NCBI GenBank assembly: GCA_035626155.1
Contig: DASPOF010000041.1
Span: 3,801-67,800, forward strand
Direction: 5' to 3'
DNA length: 64,000 nt
Origin: DASPOF01 sp035626155
GTDB taxonomy: Bacteria; Desulfobacterota; Binatia; Binatales; Binataceae
Of this stretch, positions 55,164 through 63,022 are shown one piece after another. Under the pieces are notes generated by a model. It saw nothing but the letters and a program-made list of their open reading frames with translations, was not told the DNA's origin and ran no database searches. Position 1 is the first letter of the stretch. Each line of letters starts with the position of its first letter. Both the position numbers and the translations under genes were made by a program.

Positions 55164-57683
55164 ATGGCAGAGCTAGATCATCTATTGTCTCAGTCACCGC
55201 CCGATGATCTTGGATCCCTCGCCGATTTGGCGCTGGACCTCAGACACTGCTGGGACCATAGAACCGACCCGATATGGAGCCGGATCGAGCCGGAGCTGTG
55301 GGCGCTCACCCATAATCCGTGGGTGGTTCTGCAGACGGCCTCCCGGGCCAAAATCGCAGCGCTGCACGGCGACCCCGACTTCCGCAAGCAGGTCCAGGAA
55401 CTCGCCGAAGAGGACGAGCGATACCTGAAAAGTCCTGCCTGGTTTCAGCATGCGCACGCCGGCGCGCCGCTGACCTGCGTCGCCTACTTCAGTATGGAGT
55501 TCGGCCTCAGCGAAGCGCTCCCTATCTATTCGGGCGGACTGGGTAATGTCGCTGGAGATCAGCTCAAGGCCGCCGCCGACCTCGGCGTTCCCATTGTCGC
55601 TGTCGGCCTTCTCTATCAGCAAGGCTATTTCCGCCAGATTATAGACGCCGACGGTAGCCAGCGCGCCTTATACCCATACAACGATCCCGGCCAGATGCCG
55701 GTGACTGCAGTGCGAGATAAGGAAGGCGAATGGTTGCGCCTCAGCGTCGGCCTGCCTGGCCAAAAGCTGTGGCTGCGCGCCTGGCAAGCGCAGGTCGGCC
55801 GGCTGAAACTCTATCTGCTCGATAGCAACGACCCCGCAAATGCGCCAGCCTATCGCGGTATTACCAGCGAACTTTACGGGGGCGGCGCCGAGTTGCGACT
55901 AGCTCAGGAACTGGTGCTCGGGATCGGCGGCTGGCGGCTCCTGCGCGCCCTCGGGATCCAAGCCGAGGTCTGCCACATGAACGAGGGGCACGCCGCCTTC
56001 GCTGTTCTGGAGCGCGCAGGAAGCTTCATGGAAGACTTCGGGCAGCCTTTCGACGCCGCATTGGCGGTAACGCGCGCCGGCAACCTCTTTACTACTCATA
56101 CCCCGGTTGAAGCAGGGTTCGATCGGTTCGCTCCAAGCCTCATCGCCGATTACGTGGCCCGCTACGCGCAAGAGCGGTGCCGCCTCGACCTGCCGGGTCT
56201 GCTCGCGCTCGGCCGCCTGCATCCCGGCGATCCGAATGAGCCGTTCAACATGGCCTATCTGGCTATTCGCGGCAGTGGAGCAATCAATGGAGTAAGCCGG
56301 CTGCATGGCGCGGTGAGCCGGCGGCTCTTCGCGCCGCTCTTCGCCGGCTGGTCGGAATCGGAAGTGCCTGTCGGGCATGTTACTAATGGAGTGCATACTC
56401 CGAGCTGGGACTCGGCGGCGGCGGACGCCCTATGGACAAATGCCTGCGGCAGGGAGCGCTGGCGCGGCGTGATGGAAACCGTCGGAGACGACATTCGCCG
56501 GGTCTCGGATGAGGCGCTCTGGGAGCTGCGCGCGCGCAACCGGCTCGAACTGGTCCGCTTCGTGCGCGAGCGGCTTGCGGTCGCGTTCGCCACCCGCGGC
56601 GGAAACCCCGAAGCCGCACAGACCATATTCGATCCGAATACTCTGACGCTCGGCTTCGCGCGCCGTTTTACATCTTACAAGCGGCCCAATCTGCTGCTGC
56701 ACGATCCCGAGCGTCTGGTCCGCATTCTGACCGACCCCAAGCGTCCCGTTCAGTTGGTAATCGCGGGCAAAGCCCATCCCGATGACCATCCGGGCCAGGC
56801 GATGGTGCAGGCGTGGGTTCGTTTTGTCCAGCGCCCGGAAGTGCGGCGCCACGCGGTCTTTCTCAGCGACTACGATTTGGTGCTGGCCGAGCGCCTGGTG
56901 CAGGGCGCCGACGTATGGATCAACACTCCGCGGCGCCCCTGGGAAGCGTGCGGCACGAGCGGGATGAAGGTGCTGGTCAATGGCGGTCTCAACCTGTCGG
57001 AGCTCGACGGCTGGTGGGCAGAGGCCTATTCGCCCGAGGTCGGTTGGGCTTTGGGTAACGGTCAGGAGCACGGTGAGGATCCCGCCTGGGACGCTGCCGA
57101 GGCGCAGTCGTTGTATGAAATCCTCGAGAAGGAGGTCGTTCCTGCATTCTATAATCGCGGCGAGAATGGAATCGCTGCCGGATGGACGGCGCGAATGCGC
57201 GAGAGTATGGCGCGCCTGACGCCGCGCTTTTCAGCCAACCGGACGGTGCGCGAATACACGGAGAATTACTACCTTCCAGCAGCCGCCGCCCTTCGCCACC
57301 GAGCCCGCGATAACGGAGCCGCCGGCGTCTCGCTTCATCGATGGCAACAAACTATCGCGCAGCACTGGGCAAGCGTGCACTTCGGCGAATTGCGCATCGA
57401 GAGTTCCCCTGAGAAGCACTCATTCCATTTGCAGGTTTACCTTGGTGAACTGGACGCCGAAGCGGTGCGCGTCGAAATTTACTCGGAGCCATCGGGCGAT
57501 AATCCTCCCGGCCGATTCGAAATGCTTCGCACGAGCCAGCTCACCGGGCCGGTAAAAGGCTACCTTTATAGCGTGGAGGTCCCGGCGTCGCGGCCGGCCT
57601 CTGACTACACGCCGCGCATCATCGCATGGCATCCCGACGTGCGCATTCCGCTCGAAGAAGCGCACATCCTATGGTACCGCTGA
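55164..57683 (+). CDS. glgP: Alpha-glucan (glycogen) phosphorylase, DUF3417-containing type
   Basis: This 839-residue enzyme releases glucose 1-phosphate from glycogen or maltodextrin. It belongs to the bacterial branch with an N-terminal DUF3417 region (about 1-110, WSRIEPELWALTHNPW). YFSMEFGLSEALPIYSGGLG and the H-N-E-G-H-A segment CHMNEGHAAFAVLE precede the C-half with ARRFTSYKRPNLLLHDPERL and the PLP lysine K602 in CGTSGMKVLVNGG. It is the last gene of the cluster, 6 bases after ackA, and links stored glucan to the phosphoketolase route. It converges on the DUF882 gene. Confidence 0.95.
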   Translation: MAELDHLLSQSPPDDLGSLADLALDLRHCWDHRTDPIWSRIEPELWALTHNPWVVLQTASRAKIAALHGDPDFRKQVQELAEEDERYLKSPAWFQHAHAGAPLTCVAYFSMEFGLSEALPIYSGGLGNVAGDQLKAAADLGVPIVAVGLLYQQGYFRQIIDADGSQRALYPYNDPGQMPVTAVRDKEGEWLRLSVGLPGQKLWLRAWQAQVGRLKLYLLDSNDPANAPAYRGITSELYGGGAELRLAQELVLGIGGWRLLRALGIQAEVCHMNEGHAAFAVLERAGSFMEDFGQPFDAALAVTRAGNLFTTHTPVEAGFDRFAPSLIADYVARYAQERCRLDLPGLLALGRLHPGDPNEPFNMAYLAIRGSGAINGVSRLHGAVSRRLFAPLFAGWSESEVPVGHVTNGVHTPSWDSAAADALWTNACGRERWRGVMETVGDDIRRVSDEALWELRARNRLELVRFVRERLAVAFATRGGNPEAAQTIFDPNTLTLGFARRFTSYKRPNLLLHDPERLVRILTDPKRPVQLVIAGKAHPDDHPGQAMVQAWVRFVQRPEVRRHAVFLSDYDLVLAERLVQGADVWINTPRRPWEACGTSGMKVLVNGGLNLSELDGWWAEAYSPEVGWALGNGQEHGEDPAWDAAEAQSLYEILEKEVVPAFYNRGENGIAAGWTARMRESMARLTPRFSANRTVREYTENYYLPAAAALRHRARDNGAAGVSLHRWQQTIAQHWASVHFGELRIESSPEKHSFHLQVYLGELDAEAVRVEIYSEPSGDNPPGRFEMLRTSQLTGPVKGYLYSVEVPASRPASDYTPRIIAWHPDVRIPLEEAHILWYR

Positions 57684-57821
57684 CCGATCGATATACTTGT
57701 ATTTCGCAGGCGCAACTCTTATTGCTCCGGCATCCCGGTGCGGTCGTCTGGCGCGGGAACTTCGACTTGCGGCCGCGCAAGCGCGCGGGCCAACTTTTTG
57801 AAGCTGTCGTCCGGCGGCGGC

Positions 57822-58397
57822 CTACCAGTAACGGTATCGGCCGACGTCCACGTGCACGAAGTCGGAGCGCGGGTAGTAGCCCACCCCGCCCGCCCGTATC
57901 GCGAGCGCGACCCCGTGCAGGGTTGCGAGGTCGCGGCCCTGCACCCGGATGTCGATCGCTTTTCCGTCGACGTGCAGGCTGTGTGCTGCCACGCCCTCGC
58001 TTCGCGCATGGAGCATCGCATTCGTGAGCGGCGATCGGTAGCCCGAAATCACGTCAAACGCGGCGGTCGTGTCAAGCCGCAGGTTGATCGCCGAGAGGAG
58101 ATCGAGCAGCCGCGGCTCGATCGCTTTCACCTCGTTGCGGCGGAAGTCGCGCAGTATGTGATTGATCGCACCGAGCGCATCCGGGAGGTAATGGCCGTCG
58201 GCGAAGTAATCGACCTCGAGGCGCTCATCGGTGTGCAGATTATAGAATTTGAGCCGCCGCGGCGCGGCGTCATCTGCCCCGACGTATAGCCCGGCGTGCG
58301 CGGCGCCGGGGACGATCAGCCCGGCGGCCGCCATCGCTCCGATGCGCAGGAAGCGCCGGCGCGTCAGATGCGATACGGGAGCGTAATCCGGATTCAT
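57822..58397 (-). CDS. Tat-exported DUF882 (YcbK/M15-like) protein
   Basis: This 191-residue exported protein is related to peptidase M15 D-Ala carboxypeptidases. The signal carries TRRRFLRIG (residues 12-20) with predicted cleavage after GAAHA-35. The catalytic domain has ISGYRSPLTNAML and the zinc-ligand set H142 and D149 (SLHVDGKAIDIRV) and H182 (FVHVD). The likely role is murein peptide trimming. ATG 58397 shares ATGA with the L,D-transpeptidase stop, so the two wall enzymes are coupled. Confidence 0.9.
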   Translation of the reverse strand: MNPDYAPVSHLTRRRFLRIGAMAAAGLIVPGAAHAGLYVGADDAAPRRLKFYNLHTDERLEVDYFADGHYLPDALGAINHILRDFRRNEVKAIEPRLLDLLSAINLRLDTTAAFDVISGYRSPLTNAMLHARSEGVAAHSLHVDGKAIDIRVQGRDLATLHGVALAIRAGGVGYYPRSDFVHVDVGRYRYW

Positions 58398-59368
58398 GGC
58401 GTTGGAGTGGCGGCGGGCGCGAGCGTTACATCGCGCGCGATTCCGTCGGCTTTCCTGACGACTTCCGCACTAAGCGACCAGTTAATCAGATTCTCGAGAT
58501 TGTGTGAATACGCAATTGCCTGCAAGTCCTCGAGATCGCTCGATCCCTTTCGGTACACATCGCGATGCACCTCCAGGAAGATGCGGCCATCGTCGAGCTT
58601 GCCGAGCAGGACCGGCTCATAGACGATTTGGCCCGGCTGCCCGATCGCGACCTCGTCGAACAGCGCCTCGGCGTCATCGGGATGCAACCGGATGCATCCG
58701 TGAGTGCGAAACCCGTAAATGCTCAAAGGTGCGCTGGTACTATGAATGCCGATGGCGGGAATGCTCAGCCCGATCCAGTAGTCGCCAAGCGGATTGTCAG
58801 GGCCGGGCGGCACCACTGTCTTGACTACCTTCCCCTGCATCGCCATCTCGTGCTGGATCGACACGGGCACGCGCCAGACCGGATGCTCGCGCAGTTCGAG
58901 CACTTGGAATCCACCGCGCGGCGTGGGCCAGGTCGGACGGCCTAGCGCCACCGGATAAGCCGCTTTGAGTGCGCCGCTGCAAAAGAAGAACAGCATCTTT
59001 TGCGGGACGTTGATGAGGATGCCGTCGTTGATGTCGGCGGGTACGAGGTGGCGGTTGTCGATGTGGAGAACGCGGCCGGGCTTCACGCGCACATCGGAGG
59101 AAAGCCCGTTCTCCGAGGCGAGCACGCGTGGCTCGACGCCATAACGGGCGCTGATGCTCTGAATGGTCTGGCCGGGTGCGACCGTGTAATCGAACTCGCG
59201 GCCAGCGATCCGGCTGCCGATCCGCGGAACCATGTTCGCGGGCGCCGCCGCCGCGCGTGCGAACCGCAACCCGGGCAACGGCCACATAAAGATGCTTGCC
59301 GCGATGAGGACCCACGCGGCTCGGCCGCGGCGCAGGCGTGAGGATTTAGCAGGAGCAAGCGGCGTCAT
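58394..59368 (-). CDS. L,D-transpeptidase with LysM domain
   Basis: This 324-residue envelope enzyme has a signal/transmembrane segment (about 18-33), a LysM domain (about 58-104, DYTVAPGQTIQSISARYGV) and a YkuD catalytic domain (about 115-260). The active site is IHSTSAP with H209 and FRTHGCIRLHPDDA with C225. It makes 3-3 peptide cross-links or attaches proteins to murein. ATG 59368 gives a normal signal; the frame extends 12 codons further. It is divergent from the ThDP enzyme gene. The DUF882 gene overlaps its stop. Confidence 0.93.
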   Translation of the reverse strand: MTPLAPAKSSRLRRGRAAWVLIAASIFMWPLPGLRFARAAAAPANMVPRIGSRIAGREFDYTVAPGQTIQSISARYGVEPRVLASENGLSSDVRVKPGRVLHIDNRHLVPADINDGILINVPQKMLFFFCSGALKAAYPVALGRPTWPTPRGGFQVLELREHPVWRVPVSIQHEMAMQGKVVKTVVPPGPDNPLGDYWIGLSIPAIGIHSTSAPLSIYGFRTHGCIRLHPDDAEALFDEVAIGQPGQIVYEPVLLGKLDDGRIFLEVHRDVYRKGSSDLEDLQAIAYSHNLENLINWSLSAEVVRKADGIARDVTLAPAATPTP

Positions 59369-59616
59369 GGTGCGGCATTCAGACTCGCCAACTTTGCGCG
59401 GCATCCAATCGGCGCAGCGTGGGGCGCACCATACCGGCAGCGTGCCACCGCCGCGGGTTCATCTTTCTCCCGCCGTTGCTGGCATTCTCCAGGCAATTCC
59501 TCTACAGACTATGCTGTACTCGCGCTGCGCGCACCAGTCGCCTTTGGCGCAATCGCTAGCGGCGCAATGACGCGCCGGCCGGCATATCTTTCACGGTCCC
59601 GGCGCTGGAGGATCCA

Positions 59617-61329
59617 ATGGGCAACATCACCGGTGGAGAGCTGGTTGCGCGCTGTCTCGCCAACGAGAACGTGAAATTCGTCTTCGGGCTGCCGAGTCCC
59701 GAGGTGGACCCTCTGCTCGCCAAGCTCGAGCAGTACGGAATTCGCCACGTTCCAATCCGCCACGAGGCCGCAGCCGTCCACATGGCGGAAGGGTTGTACA
59801 AGACCACCGGCCAGACCGCCGCGGTGATTGCCAATCCCGGACCCGGCTCGGCGAACCTGCTCCCCGGGGTCATCACTGCGCGTCACGAGGGTGTCCCGGT
59901 GGTCGTAATCACAACCCAGCACCGGCTGGGAGTCGTGTACCCGTCCCCGCCATCGACGTTCCAGGGCCAGGACCAGCTCGACGTCTTCAGGCCGACGGTC
60001 AAATGGAGCGCGCCGATCCTGCTCTGGGATCGAATCCCGGAAGTCTTTCGCCTTGCCTTTCGCGAGATGTGGACCGGGCGGCCGGGACCGGTGCATTTGG
60101 AATTTCTCGCGCCCCTGATGTACGCGACGGGCGATGAGGCAAGCGTCAAGGTGATGCCGCCGTCGAGCTATCGCGCGATTGCGGGCCCGCAGCCGTCGGA
60201 GGCGCAACTCGCGCAGGCTGCCGAATTGCTCACCCGCGCGCAGCACCCGGTGGTGATTTCAGGTGCGGGAGTGGACCGCGGGAACGCCAATGCGGCGCTG
60301 CTGCGGGTCGTCGAGCTGCTCAATTGCCCGGTGATGGCGACGATGGCAGGGCGCTCGTCGGTCCCGCTCGATCATCCCAATTCGCTTTACGGCTATGGCC
60401 CCGGCGCGGATGCGGCCCGCCAGGAGTCCGATGTGATCCTCGCGGTGGCGACGAGGCTTGGCAACCTGGAAGTGCCCTACGACAAATACTGGGGCGACCC
60501 GGCACGGCAGAAGCTCATCCAGATCGACATCGATCCGCGAAACGTGGGCGTCACCCGGCCGCTCACGCTCGCAATCATCTCGGATGCGAACGCCGCCCTC
60601 GAGGGGCTTGCGCGCGTGCTCGCATCCAAGGGGGCTCGCGCGAAGGACGGCAAAGACCTGGCGCGATATCGCGAGATGGAGCGGCACTGGAAGGAGGAGC
60701 ACACCGCCGCGGCCGCGAGTTGGCGCGGCCCCGGCATCCATCCGGCCCACGCGATGCAGGCTGTGGGCCGGGTCTTCGGACGCGACAGTGTGTACGTCAC
60801 CGACGGAGGCAACACGTCGCTGTGGGCGCACTTCTGCCTGCCGGCGACTGAGCCGCGCTCCTATCACAACATCCTGGAGCTTGGGATGCTCGGCACGGGA
60901 ATCCCGTCCGCGATCGGTGCGAAGCTCGGCGATCCCTCGCGCGAAGTGGTATGCGTCAGCGGCGACGGCGCCGCGGGCTTCAACTTCATGGAGATGCAGT
61001 CGGCGGCGCGCGAACGGTTGAAGATCGTCACCGTCGTGTTTGCCGAGGGCTCATGGACGATGGAGGAGCCTAACGAGCGGATCCAGTTCGGCCGCACGTT
61101 CGGCACCGAGATGGGAGTGGTGCGATGGGATCGCGCGGGCGAGGGGCTGGGCTGCGAGCCGTTTTACGCCGAGCGCCCCGACGAGGTCGAACCCGCGCTC
61201 CAACGCGCTCGCGCGGCCAAGGGTCCGGCGGTCGTATGCCTGCGGACCGATCGCGACGCGAATCTCACGATTCCGTTCGACCTGATGCGCAGGTTCGGCG
61301 AGGTTTACCAGGGTCCGATCGGGCGCTAG
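59617..61329 (+). CDS. ThDP-dependent enzyme, acetolactate-synthase-like
   Basis: This 570-residue protein has the three-domain layout of the pyruvate oxidase/acetolactate synthase family. The PYR domain has the cofactor-activating Glu E50 in RHEAAAVHMAEG. The central domain spans about 195-325, and the PP domain has the GDG motif at 449-451. The usual Asn-Asn that closes the GDG-x(24-27)-NN signature is A476-E477 (AEGSW). The reaction is therefore unclear. Benzoylformate-, sulfopyruvate- or oxalyl-CoA-type decarboxylation are family options, none shown. GGAGG lies 6 bases before ATG 59617. Confidence 0.87.
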   Translation: MGNITGGELVARCLANENVKFVFGLPSPEVDPLLAKLEQYGIRHVPIRHEAAAVHMAEGLYKTTGQTAAVIANPGPGSANLLPGVITARHEGVPVVVITTQHRLGVVYPSPPSTFQGQDQLDVFRPTVKWSAPILLWDRIPEVFRLAFREMWTGRPGPVHLEFLAPLMYATGDEASVKVMPPSSYRAIAGPQPSEAQLAQAAELLTRAQHPVVISGAGVDRGNANAALLRVVELLNCPVMATMAGRSSVPLDHPNSLYGYGPGADAARQESDVILAVATRLGNLEVPYDKYWGDPARQKLIQIDIDPRNVGVTRPLTLAIISDANAALEGLARVLASKGARAKDGKDLARYREMERHWKEEHTAAAASWRGPGIHPAHAMQAVGRVFGRDSVYVTDGGNTSLWAHFCLPATEPRSYHNILELGMLGTGIPSAIGAKLGDPSREVVCVSGDGAAGFNFMEMQSAARERLKIVTVVFAEGSWTMEEPNERIQFGRTFGTEMGVVRWDRAGEGLGCEPFYAERPDEVEPALQRARAAKGPAVVCLRTDRDANLTIPFDLMRRFGEVYQGPIGR

Positions 61330-61357
61330 CGCGCGACCCGCGCGCTGTTCGTGCGTG

Positions 61358-61387
61358 GCAGGCTGTGATTTTCGAGCAGCCTGCTAG
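61358..61387. repeat. Palindromic repeat, short form, copy D
   Basis: This is a 30-base hairpin, GCAGGCTG (61358-61365) pairing with CAGCCTGC (61377-61384), plus TAG. Reading the minus strand, its terminal TAG (61386-61384) is the stop codon of the CoA-transferase gene. It lies between convergent genes, so it could also act as a bidirectional terminator. Confidence 0.72.
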
Positions 61388-62694
61388 AGGTAGCCGAGCT
61401 GCCGCGCGCCGCGCTCCAGTTCGGCGCGGAAGGCGGGATGTGCGATCGAAATTAGCGCCTCGGCGCGCTGGGCGGTCGATTTGCCGCGCAGGTTCGCGAC
61501 TCCGTACTCGGTCACCACGTACTGAACGTCGGCGCGCGGGTCGGTCGCCGGTCCTTCAATCTTCGGCACGATCCGCGACACCGTCCCGCCCATCGCGGTT
61601 GAGGGGGAAGTGAGAATGGACTTGCCGTCGTTCGATGCCTGCGCGCCGCGCACGAAATCGAGCTGGCCTCCAGGCGCGCTGTATTGGCGCCCGCCGACCG
61701 CCTCGGCATTAATCTCGCCGTCCAGCCCGACCTCGAGGAACGCGTTGATCGAGATGACCCGGTCGTTCTGGGCGATCACGAACGGATCGTTGACGTAATC
61801 GACCGGATACAACTCCATGCTGGAGTTGTCGTTGAGGAACTCATAGAACCGCTTGTCGCCGGCGGCCAGCGTGTACACGTTCTTGTAGCGGTTGATCTTC
61901 TTGTACTTGTTGGTAACCGCGCCCGACCGGATCAGATGCGCCAGCGCCGGCGTAATCAGCTCCGTGTGCACGCCGAGATCCTTGTGATTGACCAGCGCGG
62001 TGCAAACCGCGCCGGGCACTCCGCCGATCCCGACCTGGAGGGTCGCGCGATCGGGCACCAGTTCGACGACGAAGTTGGAAATCTTGCGGTCGATATCGGT
62101 CGCCGGACGGCCGGTCAAGTCAGGCAGCGCGCTTGGGTACTCGACGATCGCCTCGACGTCCGAAATATGAACCGCCGAGTCGCCAAACACGCGCGGCATC
62201 GCGGGATTGACCTCGACCATGAGCTGGCGGGCCGCGCGCGCGGTCGGAATCGTGTAGTCGCCGTTGGTCCCGCAACTGAAAAACCCGGCCTTGTCCATCG
62301 GAGAGACCATCACCACGAACGCATCGATGCCGATCTCGGCCAGCGTGCGGGGCATGCTGCTGAAGTTGCCCGGCATGTAAAACACCACGGTGCGTCCATC
62401 TTTCGCCGCAAGCGCCATCAAGTTGCGCTCGACCGCGGTCGGGAAAAACGGATGCGGCTTGATGACGTCCATGTACTCATATTTGAGGATCGTAGTGGCG
62501 GCCGCGGACACCGAGTGCGAGTAAAAAACGCGCAGCTCCTCGATCCCGCCCGCCTTCACTCGCGCCTCCAAAGCCGCGAGCAACGCAGGCGGCTCGCTGA
62601 CTGCCATCCCCATCGAGATCTTCCCGCGCGATGGAATCAGTTTGACCGCGTCCTCCGCACTCATGAGCTTCGAGTTGTACTCGGCCTCATACAT
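61384..62694 (-). CDS. Acetyl-CoA hydrolase / acyl-CoA:carboxylate CoA-transferase
   Basis: This 436-residue class I CoA-transferase-like enzyme is of the 4-hydroxybutyrate/acetate CoA-transferase type (Cat1/AbfT group). It has the glycine-rich LQVGIGGVPGAVCTAL followed by the catalytic-Glu block GVHTELITPALAHLI (E245). The C-terminal half has INAEAVGGRQYSAPGGQLDFVRGAQASNDGKS and VVTEYGVANLRGKS. AGGAGGG lies 7 bases before ATG 62694. The acyl group and acceptor cannot be fixed by sequence. Acetate from the phosphoketolase cluster or a propionate/succinate exchange are plausible links. Confidence 0.92.
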   Translation of the reverse strand: MYEAEYNSKLMSAEDAVKLIPSRGKISMGMAVSEPPALLAALEARVKAGGIEELRVFYSHSVSAAATTILKYEYMDVIKPHPFFPTAVERNLMALAAKDGRTVVFYMPGNFSSMPRTLAEIGIDAFVVMVSPMDKAGFFSCGTNGDYTIPTARAARQLMVEVNPAMPRVFGDSAVHISDVEAIVEYPSALPDLTGRPATDIDRKISNFVVELVPDRATLQVGIGGVPGAVCTALVNHKDLGVHTELITPALAHLIRSGAVTNKYKKINRYKNVYTLAAGDKRFYEFLNDNSSMELYPVDYVNDPFVIAQNDRVISINAFLEVGLDGEINAEAVGGRQYSAPGGQLDFVRGAQASNDGKSILTSPSTAMGGTVSRIVPKIEGPATDPRADVQYVVTEYGVANLRGKSTAQRAEALISIAHPAFRAELERGARQLGYL

Positions 62695-63022
62695 GGTCCG
62701 CCCTCCTGTCCGACGCTGAAGCGATCCTCGTGCCACTGCCAACCGAAAGCCACCATGACCGAAAGCTGCTGTGATTCAAGCCCAACCGCGGTCCCGAGGC
62801 GCTGGGAGCACTCGCCGGTGTATCGAAAGGCATCACAACGCCCATCCCTGCGGCCCACCCACCACCCCCGCCTCTACTCTCCGGCGCAGGAGTCCAACCG
62901 GTTGAACGCCCGATTCGGCGTGGCGGACGGGACGATGTCGCTAGGGCCTCCAGGTCCGGAAGTATCGCGAGCCGGTCCGGGACTGCTACACCAAGGGATG
63001 AAGATTGCGGGGAGGAATGGAG
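62695..63022. other. Intergenic region between CoA-transferase and M50 protease genes
   Basis: This is 328 bases between divergent starts. ACCGAAAGC occurs twice, at 62742-62750 and 62758-62766 (16-base period), near the CoA-transferase side. No clear promoter hexamers, RNA gene or repeat family member was seen. Confidence 0.45.
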
